DNA from: Phlyctochytrium arcticum
Taxonomy: Eukaryota; Chytridiomycota; Chytridiomycetes; Chytridiales; Chytridiaceae
Length of the DNA: 64,000 nucleotides
Assembly: GCA_025602905.1 (NCBI GenBank)
Contig: JAHLKI010000015.1
Coordinates: 62,001-126,000 of the forward strand
Direction: 5' to 3'
Positions 10,900-21,893 of this stretch are shown here, one piece after another. Positions within the stretch are counted from its first letter, which is position 1. Each line of letters begins with the position of its first letter. The notes under the pieces were generated by a model. That model did not search any database. It saw only the letters and a program-made list of their open reading frames with translations, and was not told where the DNA came from. The position numbers and the translations under genes were made by a program.

Positions 10900-11730
10900 A
10901 TGACCGACTCGCCCACCCTCACACTCTACGACATTTCGTCCCCGCACCAACCACGTACCTACGCTCCCAACCCAACCAAATCCCGGCTGGCCCTCAACTT
11001 CAAACGCTTGCCATTTACCACCATTTGGACCGATATCACCGACATTCCCAAAGTCCGTAAATCCCTCAACTGCCCCGCAACCCGCCAACTAGATGATGGC
11101 TCCGACTTTTATACTCTTCCCATCCTGGTTCATTCCAAGAATGGAGAACAGATCGTTGTAGGAGAATCATTTGATATCGCCAACTACCTCCAAGACACGT
11201 TTCCCGAGTCGGGGGAGTGCCTTTTCCCTCCCGACTCGACAGGGACGGGTCTTGACTATGAGAGTCCGTTCAAGGATACTCCGTTCATTGCCCCGTTGAC
11301 TACCAACTCTGGGCACAAAAACCAGGTCTACGCCAAATTCAATCTACAGGTGGATGCAACCTTGACGGCTAATACCATGTTGGTTGGGTATTACCTCCCC
11401 TTCAACCCCTCGACCGCTGACGCCGCCAAAGCCATCATGATCAAACGGGCGCATATCACCTCATGGGAGGATTTGCTGTCACAAGGAGAAAAGCGGAAAG
11501 AAGCCTTGCAAGGATTTGAAAAGTCATTGACGTCTTTGGCGGCGTGTTATGCGGTCCATGAGGGCATATATCTGGAAGGTGAAAAGGCAAACTATGCAGA
11601 TTTGATTGTGGGCGGGTGGTTGAATATGTTTGCCATTTGTATGCCGGAAGAGGAGTGGAAGGAGGTGAAGAAATGGCATGGTGGAGTCTTTGGGCGGTTG
11701 CATGACGCGCTGCAGAAACATTACTTTTGA
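10900..11730 (+). CDS. Glutathione S-transferase-like protein (copy 1)
   Basis: Single exon, 276 aa from the ATG at 10900. The N-terminal thioredoxin-like fold has LTLYDISSPHQPR, then FYTLPILVHSKNGEQIV followed by VGESFDIANYL. This is the P-x-L...G-x-x-x-x-(E/D)S-x-x-IA-x-YL pattern of the GST glutathione site. The C-terminal part is helical, with a late motif KANYADLIVGGWLNM matching the usual Y-A-D helix. Fungal GSTs of this broad kind conjugate glutathione to electrophiles or act in lignin or xenobiotic metabolism; the class and substrate are not evident. An unambiguous catalytic Ser or Cys is not seen. A paralogue of nearly equal length lies at 14157-14996 on the opposite strand, pointing toward this one. 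Confidence 0.75.
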   Translation: MTDSPTLTLYDISSPHQPRTYAPNPTKSRLALNFKRLPFTTIWTDITDIPKVRKSLNCPATRQLDDGSDFYTLPILVHSKNGEQIVVGESFDIANYLQDTFPESGECLFPPDSTGTGLDYESPFKDTPFIAPLTTNSGHKNQVYAKFNLQVDATLTANTMLVGYYLPFNPSTADAAKAIMIKRAHITSWEDLLSQGEKRKEALQGFEKSLTSLAACYAVHEGIYLEGEKANYADLIVGGWLNMFAICMPEEEWKEVKKWHGGVFGRLHDALQKHYF

Positions 11731-12022
11731 GGAGAGCTATTAGTTATGATTGGAGTTGCATCCGAGGATGACCCGATGAATCGCCCTTGTTATAGTGATC
11801 TTTGACTGAGGGTCTCATGTCCTTGGTAACCTCGCCATTCCCACGTCTGTATCACCATTAGACGATAGGTCGTATTGGGTAACTGTAGATATTTGGAGGT
11901 AGACTATTAAATTCGCGTGACGAAACCATTGTATGTATTGTATTATAGTCCATCTCCGTGTGCGGGAAAGAAGGAATAGTCAACACAGCTCTGTACATGG
12001 TCAGCTGGAATTTGTCCCAAAA
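11731..12022. other. 3' flank of GST copy 1
   Basis: Noncoding flank; nothing recognised. Confidence 0.3.
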
Positions 12023-12559
12023 TCAATTTTCGTAAAGTCGGACAGCTGAGGGTACACGCGCCGCACTAGGCCCGAATGGGTTGTTGCGGTTGCAGTAGGT
12101 CCTTTCAAGCACCTGGACAAATTCTTCGCGTGAGGGGGTCAGCATATAGTCGGTCTGACCTTTCCCTTGCTCTTGCAGGTCTTTGGATATGACGGTCCAG
12201 AATTCTCCAGTACGGACGGAGAGGGGATCGCCTTGCTCCGTTATCCCTAAGGCCGCAAACATCTCCTGCGCGGCGGTAACTTTATTGCACCCCGACGCGA
12301 CGTGGGTAAGGTCAGACAGAATGGCGTGAAGAACGTTGTGAGGCGAGTGGTACAACCCCACATGGGCCGATTTTAGGTCTAGATGCATGTATCTCCAGCC
12401 CCGCCATAGTGCGGATCGCTCTCCGCGTCGAATAGAAGAGTCTGTTAGTTGACATACGGCATAACCAGGAAGTGGATTATCCTTTGCATTTCCCCCGACG
12501 AATGGACAACGCATGTTCCACAGGCAGGACTCTGAGATCGCCATGTTCTTGTGAGCCAA
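12023..12559 (-). CDS. Hypothetical protein
   Basis: Open frame of 178 aa with ATG start and TAA stop, reading RCPFVGGNAKDNPLPGYAV near the N-terminus and FWTVISKDLQEQGKGQTDYM toward the C-terminus. I do not recognise a domain. Composition is protein-like, with mixed charge and hydrophobic spacing, and no long overlapping frame competes with it. It lies between two convergent GST paralogues. It could be a lineage-specific gene or an exon of a larger or decayed gene, since no flanking exons could be joined with confidence. Confidence 0.35.
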   Translation of the reverse strand: MAHKNMAISESCLWNMRCPFVGGNAKDNPLPGYAVCQLTDSSIRRGERSALWRGWRYMHLDLKSAHVGLYHSPHNVLHAILSDLTHVASGCNKVTAAQEMFAALGITEQGDPLSVRTGEFWTVISKDLQEQGKGQTDYMLTPSREEFVQVLERTYCNRNNPFGPSAARVPSAVRLYEN

Positions 12560-14156
12560 CCCCTTTCCTCCTCGAGTCTCGAAAGACTCGAATGTTCGTT
12601 TTTCAATGTCTGTTGTACCTCAAAGCCCTGCAGTTGCCCGCGTACTCAAATATTCTTCCTTCAATGTCCTTGACGCCATTTGATGCCGTCGTACTTGAAT
12701 GTTCATTCTTCAGTACCTTTAATGCCTCAATGCCCACGATGCTCCAGTTCTTCGGCACCCGTGTAGGATAGTGAAAGTCGCATCCGTGGCTTTCACTTGG
12801 CGGGATCGGTAATGACTCGTAACTGGGTTCGGCTTACTACAATCCGCATGTTCTTCTTTAGAATCCTGCTGTTTGCCCCGACGTACTCGTGTTCATTCTG
12901 GAAATATTTCCCACGCTTGGTTGTCCTAGAATGGATTCTTCCACTCGAAGGGTATTCCCGGTGTTTCAAAATCACGCGTACGGATAGGATCAAGATCGGT
13001 ACATTTAGCGTCATTCTCATCATTTCGTAATGACCATTGAACCCCGAATCCGCCCTTACGCTAGGGATAGTAAAGAAGTAACTGAGTCCCAGTCGTCGGT
13101 GAGGCCGTGTGGGGATTGGGGAGGTAGTTGGCCTTATGGCTCTTCCAAACTGGTCCACAAGCGTTTTATTTGCGCAGCCGAAAGTTCTTAAAAACTTCCA
13201 CCAGTTTTGCTTGTGGTGAGTAATGTTGCTCGAAAATCCTAGTACAGAAAGAGAGGTCAAGAATTAGTTCATCTTGCAGAGTATTCCCACCAGACTGAAA
13301 CCCGAGTGTTGTGAGGCGGATTTGGTGGTGACGGTCGAGGACAATAGAGTGTCCTTGTTGTCACAAGAAGGCGAGCGCAGCAATGGCCCAGGGCGGATGG
13401 CGATAGAGTCAGCAGTAAGAACCGCGAACGGTGTGGGTTTCGTTTGACTACCCCGTGCGGTATTGTATCGGAATAGGTGATTGTTGCTGCGTGCTGTATA
13501 GCTCCTTTAACTGCCGTTGAGTTGCACCAATGCTGACTTTTTGCGGCACAAGCTGCACAAGCGTCTCGGGCAAAGCGTCCGCCTGGGAGCTGTATCTTTT
13601 GCCCTTAGGTGCATCGGTATTGACACGGTGCAAGGTAAACGAACGAGAGAAAAAAGTATATCGCTATCATCACCCGAATCCGAAGCCGGAAGTCCTCAAT
13701 GTTGAACTTTTGGTCATGGACTTTGCAGATGTGAAATGGAAGGGGGCCGGAGGGTCCAAAGGATCTACCTATGCGCAGCAGTACATGATGGGACCCCCGC
13801 AACAAAACAAGAGGTGATGATTTCCGATCCTCAAACATATTCGCAACGAGATAGATGGTCCGTTTTTCCAGACTTCACAACTCTCCACAATTGAGCCTGG
13901 GATAACCACCGGTTTGACTGACACCCTGGCAATTTTGGTTTTGGGACCCTGTAAGTTTTGTTAAAACTCAAGAAACTAAAAATCTCAAAAGAGAGAGATA
14001 AAACGCTATTTGCAACATATTAACGCTTCATCATCTATTCAAATCTATACTTTATGAATTCGTCAACACACACACAAAAGTCTAATCTACCCAATCTCCA
14101 TAAGTTACCCACAAGAGCCATCTATCTACAAATCAAGACTACCCAATCCGTAAGAA
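12560..14156. other. Gene-poor stretch between the GST paralogues
   Basis: About 1.6 kb with no convincing gene. The open frame at 12793-13260 (-) lacks domain content. A short inverted repeat CGAGTC..GACTCG occurs at 12573-12590. Loosely similar segments of the type TACTCAAATATTCTTC and TACTTGAATGTTCATTC near 12640-12720 and 12880-12900 suggest a degenerate repeat, but this is weak. Confidence 0.3.
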
Positions 14157-14996
14157 TCAATTGACTTTACCCGCCTCCTCCTCCATCTTCAACGCATCAA
14201 CCAACCGCCCAAACACACCCCCATACCACCCTTTAACCCCCCTCCACTCCTCCCCCGGTAAACAAATCTCATAAAAATTCAACCACCCACCCACACATAA
14301 ATCCGCATAACTGACTTTCATGCCCTCCAAATACGGTCCCTCCTTCTTCTTATACAACCCCGCCAAACTCTCCACCGACTCTCTAAAATCCCGTAACGCT
14401 GTTTGTCGTTTTTCGCCAGTAAGGGACCACTCCTCCCACGCCGAGATCCCCACACGGGACATCATGAGTGCTTTTGTCGCCGCAGCTGTTGAAGGGTTGA
14501 ATGGGATGTTGGAGACGACTAGGAGTGTGTGAGCCGTAAAGGTTGCATCGACGTGGAGATTAAAGTTGGCGTAGAGGCGGTTAGGGTGGCCTGCGTTGGT
14601 CGTCAAGGGGGGATTGAATGGGGTGTTTATAGCCGGACTTTGGTAGTCAAGACCCGTCCCCGTTGAATCAGATGGAAACAAATCTACCCCCGAGTCGGGA
14701 AACGTGGATTGTAAATAATGGGCAATCTCAAATGAATCCCCCACCACAACCCGTTCGCCATTCTTAACATGAACTAAATTGGGAAGTGTATAATACTCTG
14801 ACCCGTCATCTAATGAGCGGGTTGCAGGGCAGGAGAGGGATTGACGGACGGAGGGGATATCGAGTTGCTCGGTCCAGGATGTAGTAAAGGCCACGCGTTT
14901 GAAGGTGAGGGCGAGCCGGGATTTGGTGGGGTTGGGAGCGAAAGAGTGGGGTTGGAGTGGGGAGGAAATGTCGTAGAGGGTGAGTGAGTCCGTCAT
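14157..14996 (-). CDS. Glutathione S-transferase-like protein (copy 2)
   Basis: Single exon, 279 aa from the ATG at 14994-14996. The longer open frame upstream to 15290 has no similarity to copy 1 and is rejected as coding. The protein aligns end to end with copy 1, for example LTLYDISSPLQPHSFAPN, DDGSEYYTLPNLVHVKNGER, VVGDSFEIAHYLQSTFPDSG, KVSYADLCVGGWLNF and WYGGVFGRLVDAL. It therefore has the same GST fold and presumably related chemistry. The pair is convergent and separated by 2.4 kb, consistent with an inverted duplication followed by marked divergence (by eye about 60% identity). Nothing suggests inactivation of either copy. Confidence 0.75.
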   Translation of the reverse strand: MTDSLTLYDISSPLQPHSFAPNPTKSRLALTFKRVAFTTSWTEQLDIPSVRQSLSCPATRSLDDGSEYYTLPNLVHVKNGERVVVGDSFEIAHYLQSTFPDSGVDLFPSDSTGTGLDYQSPAINTPFNPPLTTNAGHPNRLYANFNLHVDATFTAHTLLVVSNIPFNPSTAAATKALMMSRVGISAWEEWSLTGEKRQTALRDFRESVESLAGLYKKKEGPYLEGMKVSYADLCVGGWLNFYEICLPGEEWRGVKGWYGGVFGRLVDALKMEEEAGKVN

Positions 14997-15414
14997 TGTT
15001 TTGGTTTGGTTTCGGAATGCAAGCAAGTGCTGCTTTCTGTCACTTTTATACACGGCCAAACTTCGCTGTGGTGTCCTCAGTGCTTGCTGCTGCTCCACCA
15101 ACGATACCCTCCCCACACCCAAAAACCAAAACACTTTGTTTTTTCCAATCTCCCTACACTCCCTGACCTCCCCCAGGTTGTTATATGTACGCGTCGTTTT
15201 ATCACCATCATTCTTTATATATATGCCCGGGATAAACATCAAGTCAATCATGTCCGCACTGAAAAACGGGATAAACATTCCCTGGAACATCGAATATAAA
15301 AGTACCGACTTCTGACATTCTCAATTTTGAAACCAAAATTTTGCCCGGACTCAGACCCCCGGACAATTCCGTGCGTGACAGGGGCAAAGCTCTGCTGCAT
15401 CGAGCTCGGCCGGC
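14997..15414. other. Upstream region of GST copy 2
   Basis: About 400 nt. TTTATATATATG at 15214-15225 read on the minus strand is a possible TATA element about 220 nt before the ATG. No supported gene. Confidence 0.3.
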
Positions 15415-15721
15415 AGCTGGGAGAGATCCGCCACATGCGGATGTGTTGCAGGAGTTTGGCGAAAGCGGGACCTCCCACCAAAGTCCGACCGCTTTCAAGG
15501 TAACGTCGGCGCCACATGAACTCCCACAGATAGCTCTCAAACATGGCCTTGGAAGTGCCCTGGGAAGACTGCCTTTCCCCCACCCGCCGGTTTGCTTCCA
15601 TGTTTTTGGGTGTTGTGCACACCGGGTGTCGGGGGTCCACAAATTTTTGGCTGTGGTTAACCCGTAGAGTGTTGGTAGCCCCAAACTGATTCAACCAAGG
15701 AGTGTCACATATCCACGCCAC
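15415..15721 (-). pseudogene. Degenerate C-terminal fragment of an ISXO2/IS1595 (Merlin-like) transposase
   Basis: Minus-strand reading gives TLRVNHSQKFVDP, then a region where the frame wanders (HPVCTTPKNMEANRR against an expected GVHTQ-N-ME), then GTSKAMFESYLWEFMWRRRY and FAKLLQHI. The order VNHS...FVDP...H-T-Q-x-x-E...S-x-L-x-E-(F/Y)-M-WRRR is the C-terminal end of the DDE_Tnp_IS1595 (ISXO2-like) transposase domain, including the last acidic catalytic position. The N-terminal two thirds, with the first two acidic residues, are absent upstream, and small indels break the middle. It is an inactive remnant. No terminal inverted repeats were found. Confidence 0.55.
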
Positions 15722-16559
15722 ATATCACTATAAATTGTGGTGCCCCAGCAACCGTTCCCCAAACTTTCTCAGTAACATTTCATTCCATGAGAAAATATAC
15801 CGTTCCTCCTCAAAAAATCCCACAGTCGTTGTCACCCCCGCCGCGGCTCGTTTTTGTTTTGTTCAATGGATTCCTGCTGCTCCTGTGCCAAAGCCTGGTC
15901 TTTCTGTTTAGCGTGACAGATTCTTGGCGAGTGACAGACTGCGCTGTCACTCCCAGTGACACCGCGCCACGCGCTCAGCACGAAAAAACCTCGATTTCAA
16001 CTAGAGAAAAAACCTCGGGTTTTTCTGGGTTGAGTCTTGTCACTGAGGTTTTTGCAGGGTTGAGCGCTGCTATATCCAGACTCGCGGATCGGCCTCAACT
16101 CCGAAATCGCGTTCAACATTTCAAGATCAGAATTCAGACCATGGCCAGAAGAACATCTTGACATTCCGCACACATACACATTATACACTCATCGACTCCG
16201 GGAACTGAATGACTGAAACAACACTCTGACACAATTGAAAAAAAAGTAGAACAAAAGAAACAAGGGGAAAAGAAACAACAAAGAAAAGAGAAACAAAAGA
16301 GAAACAAAACTGATAGATGAAAGGTAAACTGATGGGGAAGGGAATGAGAACGAGAACAGAGAAAGAGAGAAAAGACTAGACTAAAAGCTGAGCTAGGAAA
16401 AGCTAATCAAACAAAAACTAACAACTGAAAAATGGGAAACCGCACGAGAAATTCAAAGATGGACAAAGGCAAGGCAAGATGCTGATGAGACAAGCTACGA
16501 CTAAAAGAGTTGCAGATTAGGTCCCACACTAATGCAATATAGTCAAGGGCAACACACCA
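15722..16559. other. Gene-free stretch before the Crypton
   Basis: About 840 nt. It includes a purine-rich, A/G-biased tract at about 16230-16400 and short repeats such as AAAAAACCTCG at 15985-15995 and 16008-16018. No coding signal. The 3' end of the Crypton element must lie somewhere in this stretch, but no boundary repeat could be fixed. Confidence 0.35.
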
Positions 16560-19414
16560 TCATTCCGCAGAAGCTGCTCCTTTCAGAGTAATGTCTTGAT
16601 AGTGAGCCAGGGAAATAGCAGGCTTTCGCCGTTCTGTTCCATTGAACGCTCTTTCATGGTCCATCATTACTGCAATCTCGAGCTCGGTTAAGTTGCTGGT
16701 GGTAGCCCTAGCCTTGATGGCCTTCCACAACTGATTCCTGCTCGAATACCATTGACGCTGCGAGCTTCTCCACACGGATCCATAAGTCGTGTCCATGTAA
16801 CGGATGGACCTACCACCATTCGACCTCTCAAACCCTTCTGCATACTCAAGCCACGCGTCTTTCACTGTTCGGAGGCTGCGGTCCATCACATACGGGGGGA
16901 TGGGACGATTTGCTGACGCCGCTGATGCTGATGCTGTTGTTGAGGGTGCACTATTGTGGGCAGCTGTGGCATGGGAGTTGGATGCGCCTATTTCATTGAA
17001 TTAGTTTCGGCAAATCTGTGACTCTGCAGCGCCATGTCGAATGGAGAGGGCAAATGCTGATATAGTATACCTGCTACCGGACCAGTCAAATGAGAAATGA
17101 CACGTTGTCCCTCTGGTGTGCGTGCCGCTGCCATGAAGGATCCAACAAATGAAGTAACGCGAGAACTTTCGGCAGTGGTGGTTTCCATTCTTGCCTAGGG
17201 TAAACTAGTCAAACTTGTGATTTCAAGTGAAACAACAACAGGCATAACCAGACCTGACTGATCTGCATCTGCATGAGATCGCGAATGAGGGCATTATGGC
17301 TCTCTTCCATTCGACGTTGTCCATCCAGCATTTGGTTCTGCTGCTGGATGGAACGATCGATAGATGCCTGGAGCTGATCGACTTTACTGTTGGTTTCGTT
17401 GCTTGCAACTGCAATGTTGGTTCTGATGGATGCGTGGCCAGAGGCGACAACATTGACCAGCTCTGGAACTACTTGCTGTAAAGTGGTGATGCGGGGGTCT
17501 TCTGCGGTGGCTGCGGCCTGCTTCAGTCGGGTTGCAAAGTCGTTAAATGAGGCGGATTGAAATATACAATGTCGCCACATAGCATTGCCAGCATAGATCT
17601 CGCGTAGAAAAACGGCATCCTGTAAGATTACAGGTCTCATCATCTGGTGGAAAAAAGACGCGTCAACGGAAGAGAAAACAAGAAGGAATTATAACGGTAC
17701 ATACTTGCAGGGCTTCCAGAAAGTGAACAGATGCAATTTCTCGTTCACCGCCAGCACGGACTCTCGCACGGATCTTTTCCAACTGCGGTTCGACAAATGG
17801 GAAAATCTTGGCTATCAACTCCGCTGGAGGATCGATGGCCGCACGAGGCAGCCAGAAACTTCCACCCTCTACAAGCTGCGTGAGTCTCATGAATAGACTT
17901 CAATCTCTGTATTTTCGCATGCAACCTTTCTTCCAGCCACCCAGGATTCGGATGCTGTTCATGGGGAGGTCGGTGGTATAGCAAGAATTTTTGGCGCCGC
18001 TCACCCATCCAGCAAGCCTGCTCAACTGCTCGGCATCTCCTCCTTGACGTTCCACCTCTTTAGCGCTTGCGTGCCGAAACAAGTGTGTAATTTTGGATGA
18101 GGGAATATCACATGCTGTGATCCCGGCTCTATAGATAGAGACAATGAGTGGTCATGAAAAGCCAAGATGACAGTCGGATCGGGTCATACTTCACGGCATC
18201 TGCCCAATTCTGAGGATTGACCGGTTTCTCTGGAAAAAGAATGTTAGTTGGTATACGTAGGAGCTTTTGCTATGTATAAATACGCGCAATAAATACCTTT
18301 GCCATGCTCGTCGTACTTTATGGTGCGGGCCCGGTAGTAATACATGTGGTACCATTCACCTCTGTCAGTAGTATCGGGCGGATCGGCTTTCTCAATTTCC
18401 CACAAGTAGAATAAATTGAACCCGACACCTGAGAATGCACATTGTTTGACGTCCCTGTGCCGCATCACGGCCTTATACTCGTGCCGCTCCCCGTGGTTCA
18501 TTTTTGACTCGTCGCAAGTCGTCCCCAGAACCCAACAGTCTGTCGGTCCTTCATCTGGTTGACGGCGGACCCAAAAGTCGGGGAACTGAAGATTCAACAG
18601 ATTCTCCGACCTGCTGACGGTACTGTGTTGCCAGAGCATCGCGCTTCTGTTTCGCCATCCCAGGCCTGGATAACGGGCGCCATTGACCAAGAAGTACTGG
18701 GCAAGATTGATCTTATCATTCTCATCATACGTGTCAATAAGAGAGTTGATGGCGCGATCGACCAATTTCTTTCGTCTTGTCGCCCTTCTCTTCTTCTTTG
18801 TGTTAGCAATAAGATTCCTCATCGTGGTACAGGACTTGCGAGGATGGGGATGGCTAGGTAAATGGTTGTCAAATGCCAGATTAGGAAGTGATCTGAAAGC
18901 AACATTATACTCGTTCCTACCTGTTCTTGCCCGTATTGACCTGTTGACAATAGAGATCGGTTATAGCCTTGATATGGTTGGAGATGGTCTCATGTGCATA
19001 AGGAATACCGCCTTTGCGATTCTCCCCCGCCGGAACGAGCACATCTCGATGGTATGCGGTCATCTTTGCAACCGTGACAGTCTCGCCATCCGAAAAGTTC
19101 ATGACTTTCGTGCACCACTTGATGAATGCCTTTTGTTTATTATCGTACACCTTCTTTGTGCCCTTTCTTCTATACTGCTGAGTTTCGACTGTCTGGTCTT
19201 CAAGGGCATCCAACAGATAGCGCTGCTCCCAAGCACGCCGCTCTGCCTCAGATCCCCCGGCCGGTGGTTGAGGAGGTCGCCTGGGTAAAGAAGGGGTCTC
19301 GTCTGGGTCAGTCTCGTTCCCTTCCCCTTCCGGTCCGCCAGCCTGATCCGCATTCTCTTGGTCTTCAGTTTCGTTTAGATCCAGATCCATATGGTTGTCA
19401 TCGGCTTCCGACAT
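16560..19414 (-). mobile_element. Crypton DNA transposon: tyrosine recombinase with GCR1-type C-terminal domain
   Basis: Eight exons on the minus strand, 19414-18921, 18853-18297, 18229-18190, 18128-17926, 17868-17705, 17643-17254, 17194-17071 and 16987-16560, form one uninterrupted frame of 799 aa. The order of parts is an acidic/Pro-rich N-terminus; a core-binding SAM-like region (AFIKWCTKVMNFSDGET, YAHETISNHIKAITDLYCQQ); and the HPHPRK linker. The catalytic domain follows with an early Arg in HSTVSRSENLLNL, the HxxR motif in THLFRHASAK, LAGW, and the likely nucleophile Tyr in NSCYTTDLP. After this come FWLPRAAIDPP, a coiled coil (VDQLQASIDRSIQQQ), and a C-terminal GCR1_C-like DNA-binding domain (TYGSVWRSSQRQWY, RSIRYMDTTYGS). 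This is the architecture of fungal Cryptons, which move by tyrosine-recombinase strand exchange rather than DDE chemistry. No stop or frameshift was seen, so the element may be intact. The join at 17869-17925 has a weak donor (GTTGCA). Confidence 0.85.
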
Positions 19415-20554
19415 TCTTTGACGAGAGAGAGAGAGAGAAGTTTAGCTTCTGAAGGCGGTCTGGTAAAATGCGTTCAAACCTTGCAAAGAAGCAGCTGAGG
19501 CAAAGCCTACGAATGGACACGGACTATGGGTGGGTGGTGTGGAGACGACGTCAATTTATTTGGTAGTAGTATGTGTGTATGGTTTGAGTTTAAAACGGTC
19601 AGTTTGAACTTCGACTTTTTGTCGGAGTTTGGCAGCCTGGATCTGATCCGCCGCGTCGGTCCTATGGGGGAAGAACCGAGCGGCGGGCTCAACGCGAACC
19701 AGCGGGGTTTCCAGTTCAGCCGTCACAGAGCAGGAAGACCCCCCAGGTCCCACAGCTCATCATCGGGATCTTCTTTGACATCATAGCAGTCGACGGAAAG
19801 ACGTTTTTCACTCGTACCCTCTCTTTTTGACGAATGTAGTGTAGAATGGGTGGATCGCATGGGCTGCGAGATAGTCGTTTGCTGGCTGTTTTCAATGGTT
19901 GTTCGCCTTCGACCATGCAACTGCCGAACGCAGCGCAATAACCCCTTGTCTGATATCGGCCAAGTGCTTGCCTGGCGTCACGGTACGAATCACCCAAGGT
20001 GATGGTTGCGAGGTTGACGGGTTGGGCGTTCCCTCATCACATCGGGAATGGGGGTTGATCGCATCCATCGCAGTTGTCTGCCAAATGAAAGATGTTTGTC
20101 GGCAGTTATGCCAGAATTTGCAAGCTTCAGGGCAAACTTCTCGCTGATGAAAGAGCACCGCTCGGAAGATCATCTTTTGGTATAGGTGGCCGCGGGAAAG
20201 TCGGCAAATGTTTGAAGCTGTTGGGCTGTCCGTTACCCATTCGAGCTGATTGGGTTTTCCCAGAGCAATGCCGGCTCGCTGATTTCGCGCTTATAAAAAC
20301 CCTCGACCGACGCAAACCCTGCATCCGAGTATAATTCTCAGTTAATGTTCTGAAACAAACTACTGCCTGCTCTGCGACCCAGGGAGCCCACGAAAAGTTG
20401 TCTGTCACCTCGATCCGGCGGATAGATTCCTTTGCGATTTGGCTCAAACGGATACCGGTTGTACTACTAGCTGGGCCTCATCCCAGCGAACGTGGGAGCA
20501 CTGCGAACACCTGGCAACCTGGGGCGGCTTTGTCAATCACCCCCGCTTGAATGT
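19415..20554. other. Crypton upstream flank and unassigned DNA
   Basis: A (GA)n run at about 19424-19438 precedes the Crypton start codon. Several overlapping open frames of 70-106 codons occur on both strands at 19.5-20.5 kb, but none shows a recognisable motif and they contradict one another. I assign no gene. Confidence 0.3.

Positions 20555-20590
<36 letters not shown>
20555..20590 (+). repeat. Uninterrupted poly-G tract of 36 bases
   Basis: Thirty-six consecutive G residues on the plus strand (C on the minus). It lies in unassigned DNA and carries no coding signal. Runs of this length are unstable in replication and hard to sequence. Confidence 0.95.
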
Positions 20591-20591
<1 letters not shown>

Positions 20592-21671
20592 GTATTCGAA
20601 CATTGTTGTCAGTGCGCAGACTTTTAAAGGACGTGGAACCGGGTAACGACTGTCAACAACAGCATGTTTTCTCCGATGAATCCCCTGCTTGCGAATGATC
20701 CACATCTTTTCGGTCGCATGTCAAGGTGGTTGGCCAATGCTGCTTTGGCAGGGTCCCGCATTCGCTTCAAAGTTAGGCCTAAAGATGATGATGTCGTTGT
20801 GTTCGTTGAGCAAATGGGCAACGCAAAATGTTCCACGGCGGGTGAAGGCCGACATCAAAGTATATTCGAAACGTATCGACGACAGTCAAGGTACTGCTTG
20901 ATTTTGTTGATGGGGGCTTCCTCGGGGTTGACTGTCTCGACAGGGAATCATACTTGGTTGCAGAGATGGAAAGGGTTGTGGGGGGACCATCCACTGATTT
21001 ATCCTCCAAAAGTCCCTCCACTATTTCGGCCGGCGGTACGTCGGATAACTCTCGAGGTGCGTCGAGGTGATCATTTTGTTTTTATCTGGGGGCTCTTTTC
21101 TGTGTTTGAATTTCCGGGAGCCTGTTCCGCGGGCCCAAGACATCCTTGCACAATTACAATACTGTATATAGCAACTATAGACTATACTGTATTGATGAAT
21201 TTTGGGGGTTTGAGTTGAATCTTGAGAACGTCATCTTATGCGCTTTCTCGCGCACAGGTAATAGTATTCCCAGTCTCTGAGTTCCTTTACACACACAAGT
21301 CGCGGAAAAGGGAAAACAGTTAAATGATTGAAATATAGAACGAGCCTTGAAGTCTGCGTTAGCCAGCATTGTGGGTCATCCCCTGTGTTGAGTGTCCCGG
21401 GATCCGGTTGTGTGTTGATCTTTGGCGATGAGATTGATCGAATGCACTCGATAAGTTTTCGGACTGCCCTCCGCTAGAGACAACTAGATTAGATCAGCTT
21501 CCCCATTTCCGCGCTCCGCCCCATCTTGCCAGCCATCTCGCCCATTTCGAAATCGTTCCCGTGGACAAAAAAACACAGAGCTCAAAACACACCCAAAAAC
21601 CTCAAGACCTACCTACCTACCTACCTACAGCAATCAACTTGGGGGATGTAGAATAAAACCAAAAAAAAGAA
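20591..21671. other. Unassigned DNA between the poly-G tract and a tRNA gene
   Basis: About 1.1 kb. A 184-codon frame at 20664-21218 (+) and overlapping minus frames have no recognised domain. A (CTAC)n microsatellite of about five units is at 21607-21627. I see no supported gene. Confidence 0.3.
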
Positions 21672-21744
21672 AGCCCGATGCGGGGGTCGAACCCGCAACC
21701 TTGAGGTTAAGAGCCTCACGCTCTACCGATTGAGCTAACCGGGC
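21672..21744 (-). tRNA. tRNA-Lys(CTT)
   Basis: A 73-nt cloverleaf on the minus strand. The acceptor stem GCCCGGT pairs with ATCGGGC. The D arm has TAGCTCAATCGGTAGAGC (B1/A box). The anticodon stem TGAGG/CCTCA encloses the loop CTCTTAA, so the anticodon is CTT. The T arm GCGGGTTCGACCCCCGC contains the B box GGTTCGACCCC. There is no intron. A run of eight T residues shortly downstream on the minus strand is a pol III terminator. An identical copy lies at 26177-26249 on the plus strand. Confidence 0.97.
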
Positions 21745-21893
21745 CGTTAAAATCCCACTCACGTGTTCAAATATAAACAATACCACCGGTCGGATTTTCT
21801 TCCCACAGAGGGGGGATATAGAACTGTGTGTGATTCACCAAGAAATGAAATGACGTTTATACAAAAAAAAAGGAAAATCTATATATATGAATG

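Noticed and set aside
14997..15290. N-terminal extension of GST copy 2 (frame open to 15290)
   Set aside because: It has no counterpart in copy 1, which starts at the aligned ATG, and its composition is that of upstream DNA.
20664..21218. 184-codon plus-strand frame
   Set aside because: No domain or motif; overlapped by equally open minus frames; next to low-complexity DNA.
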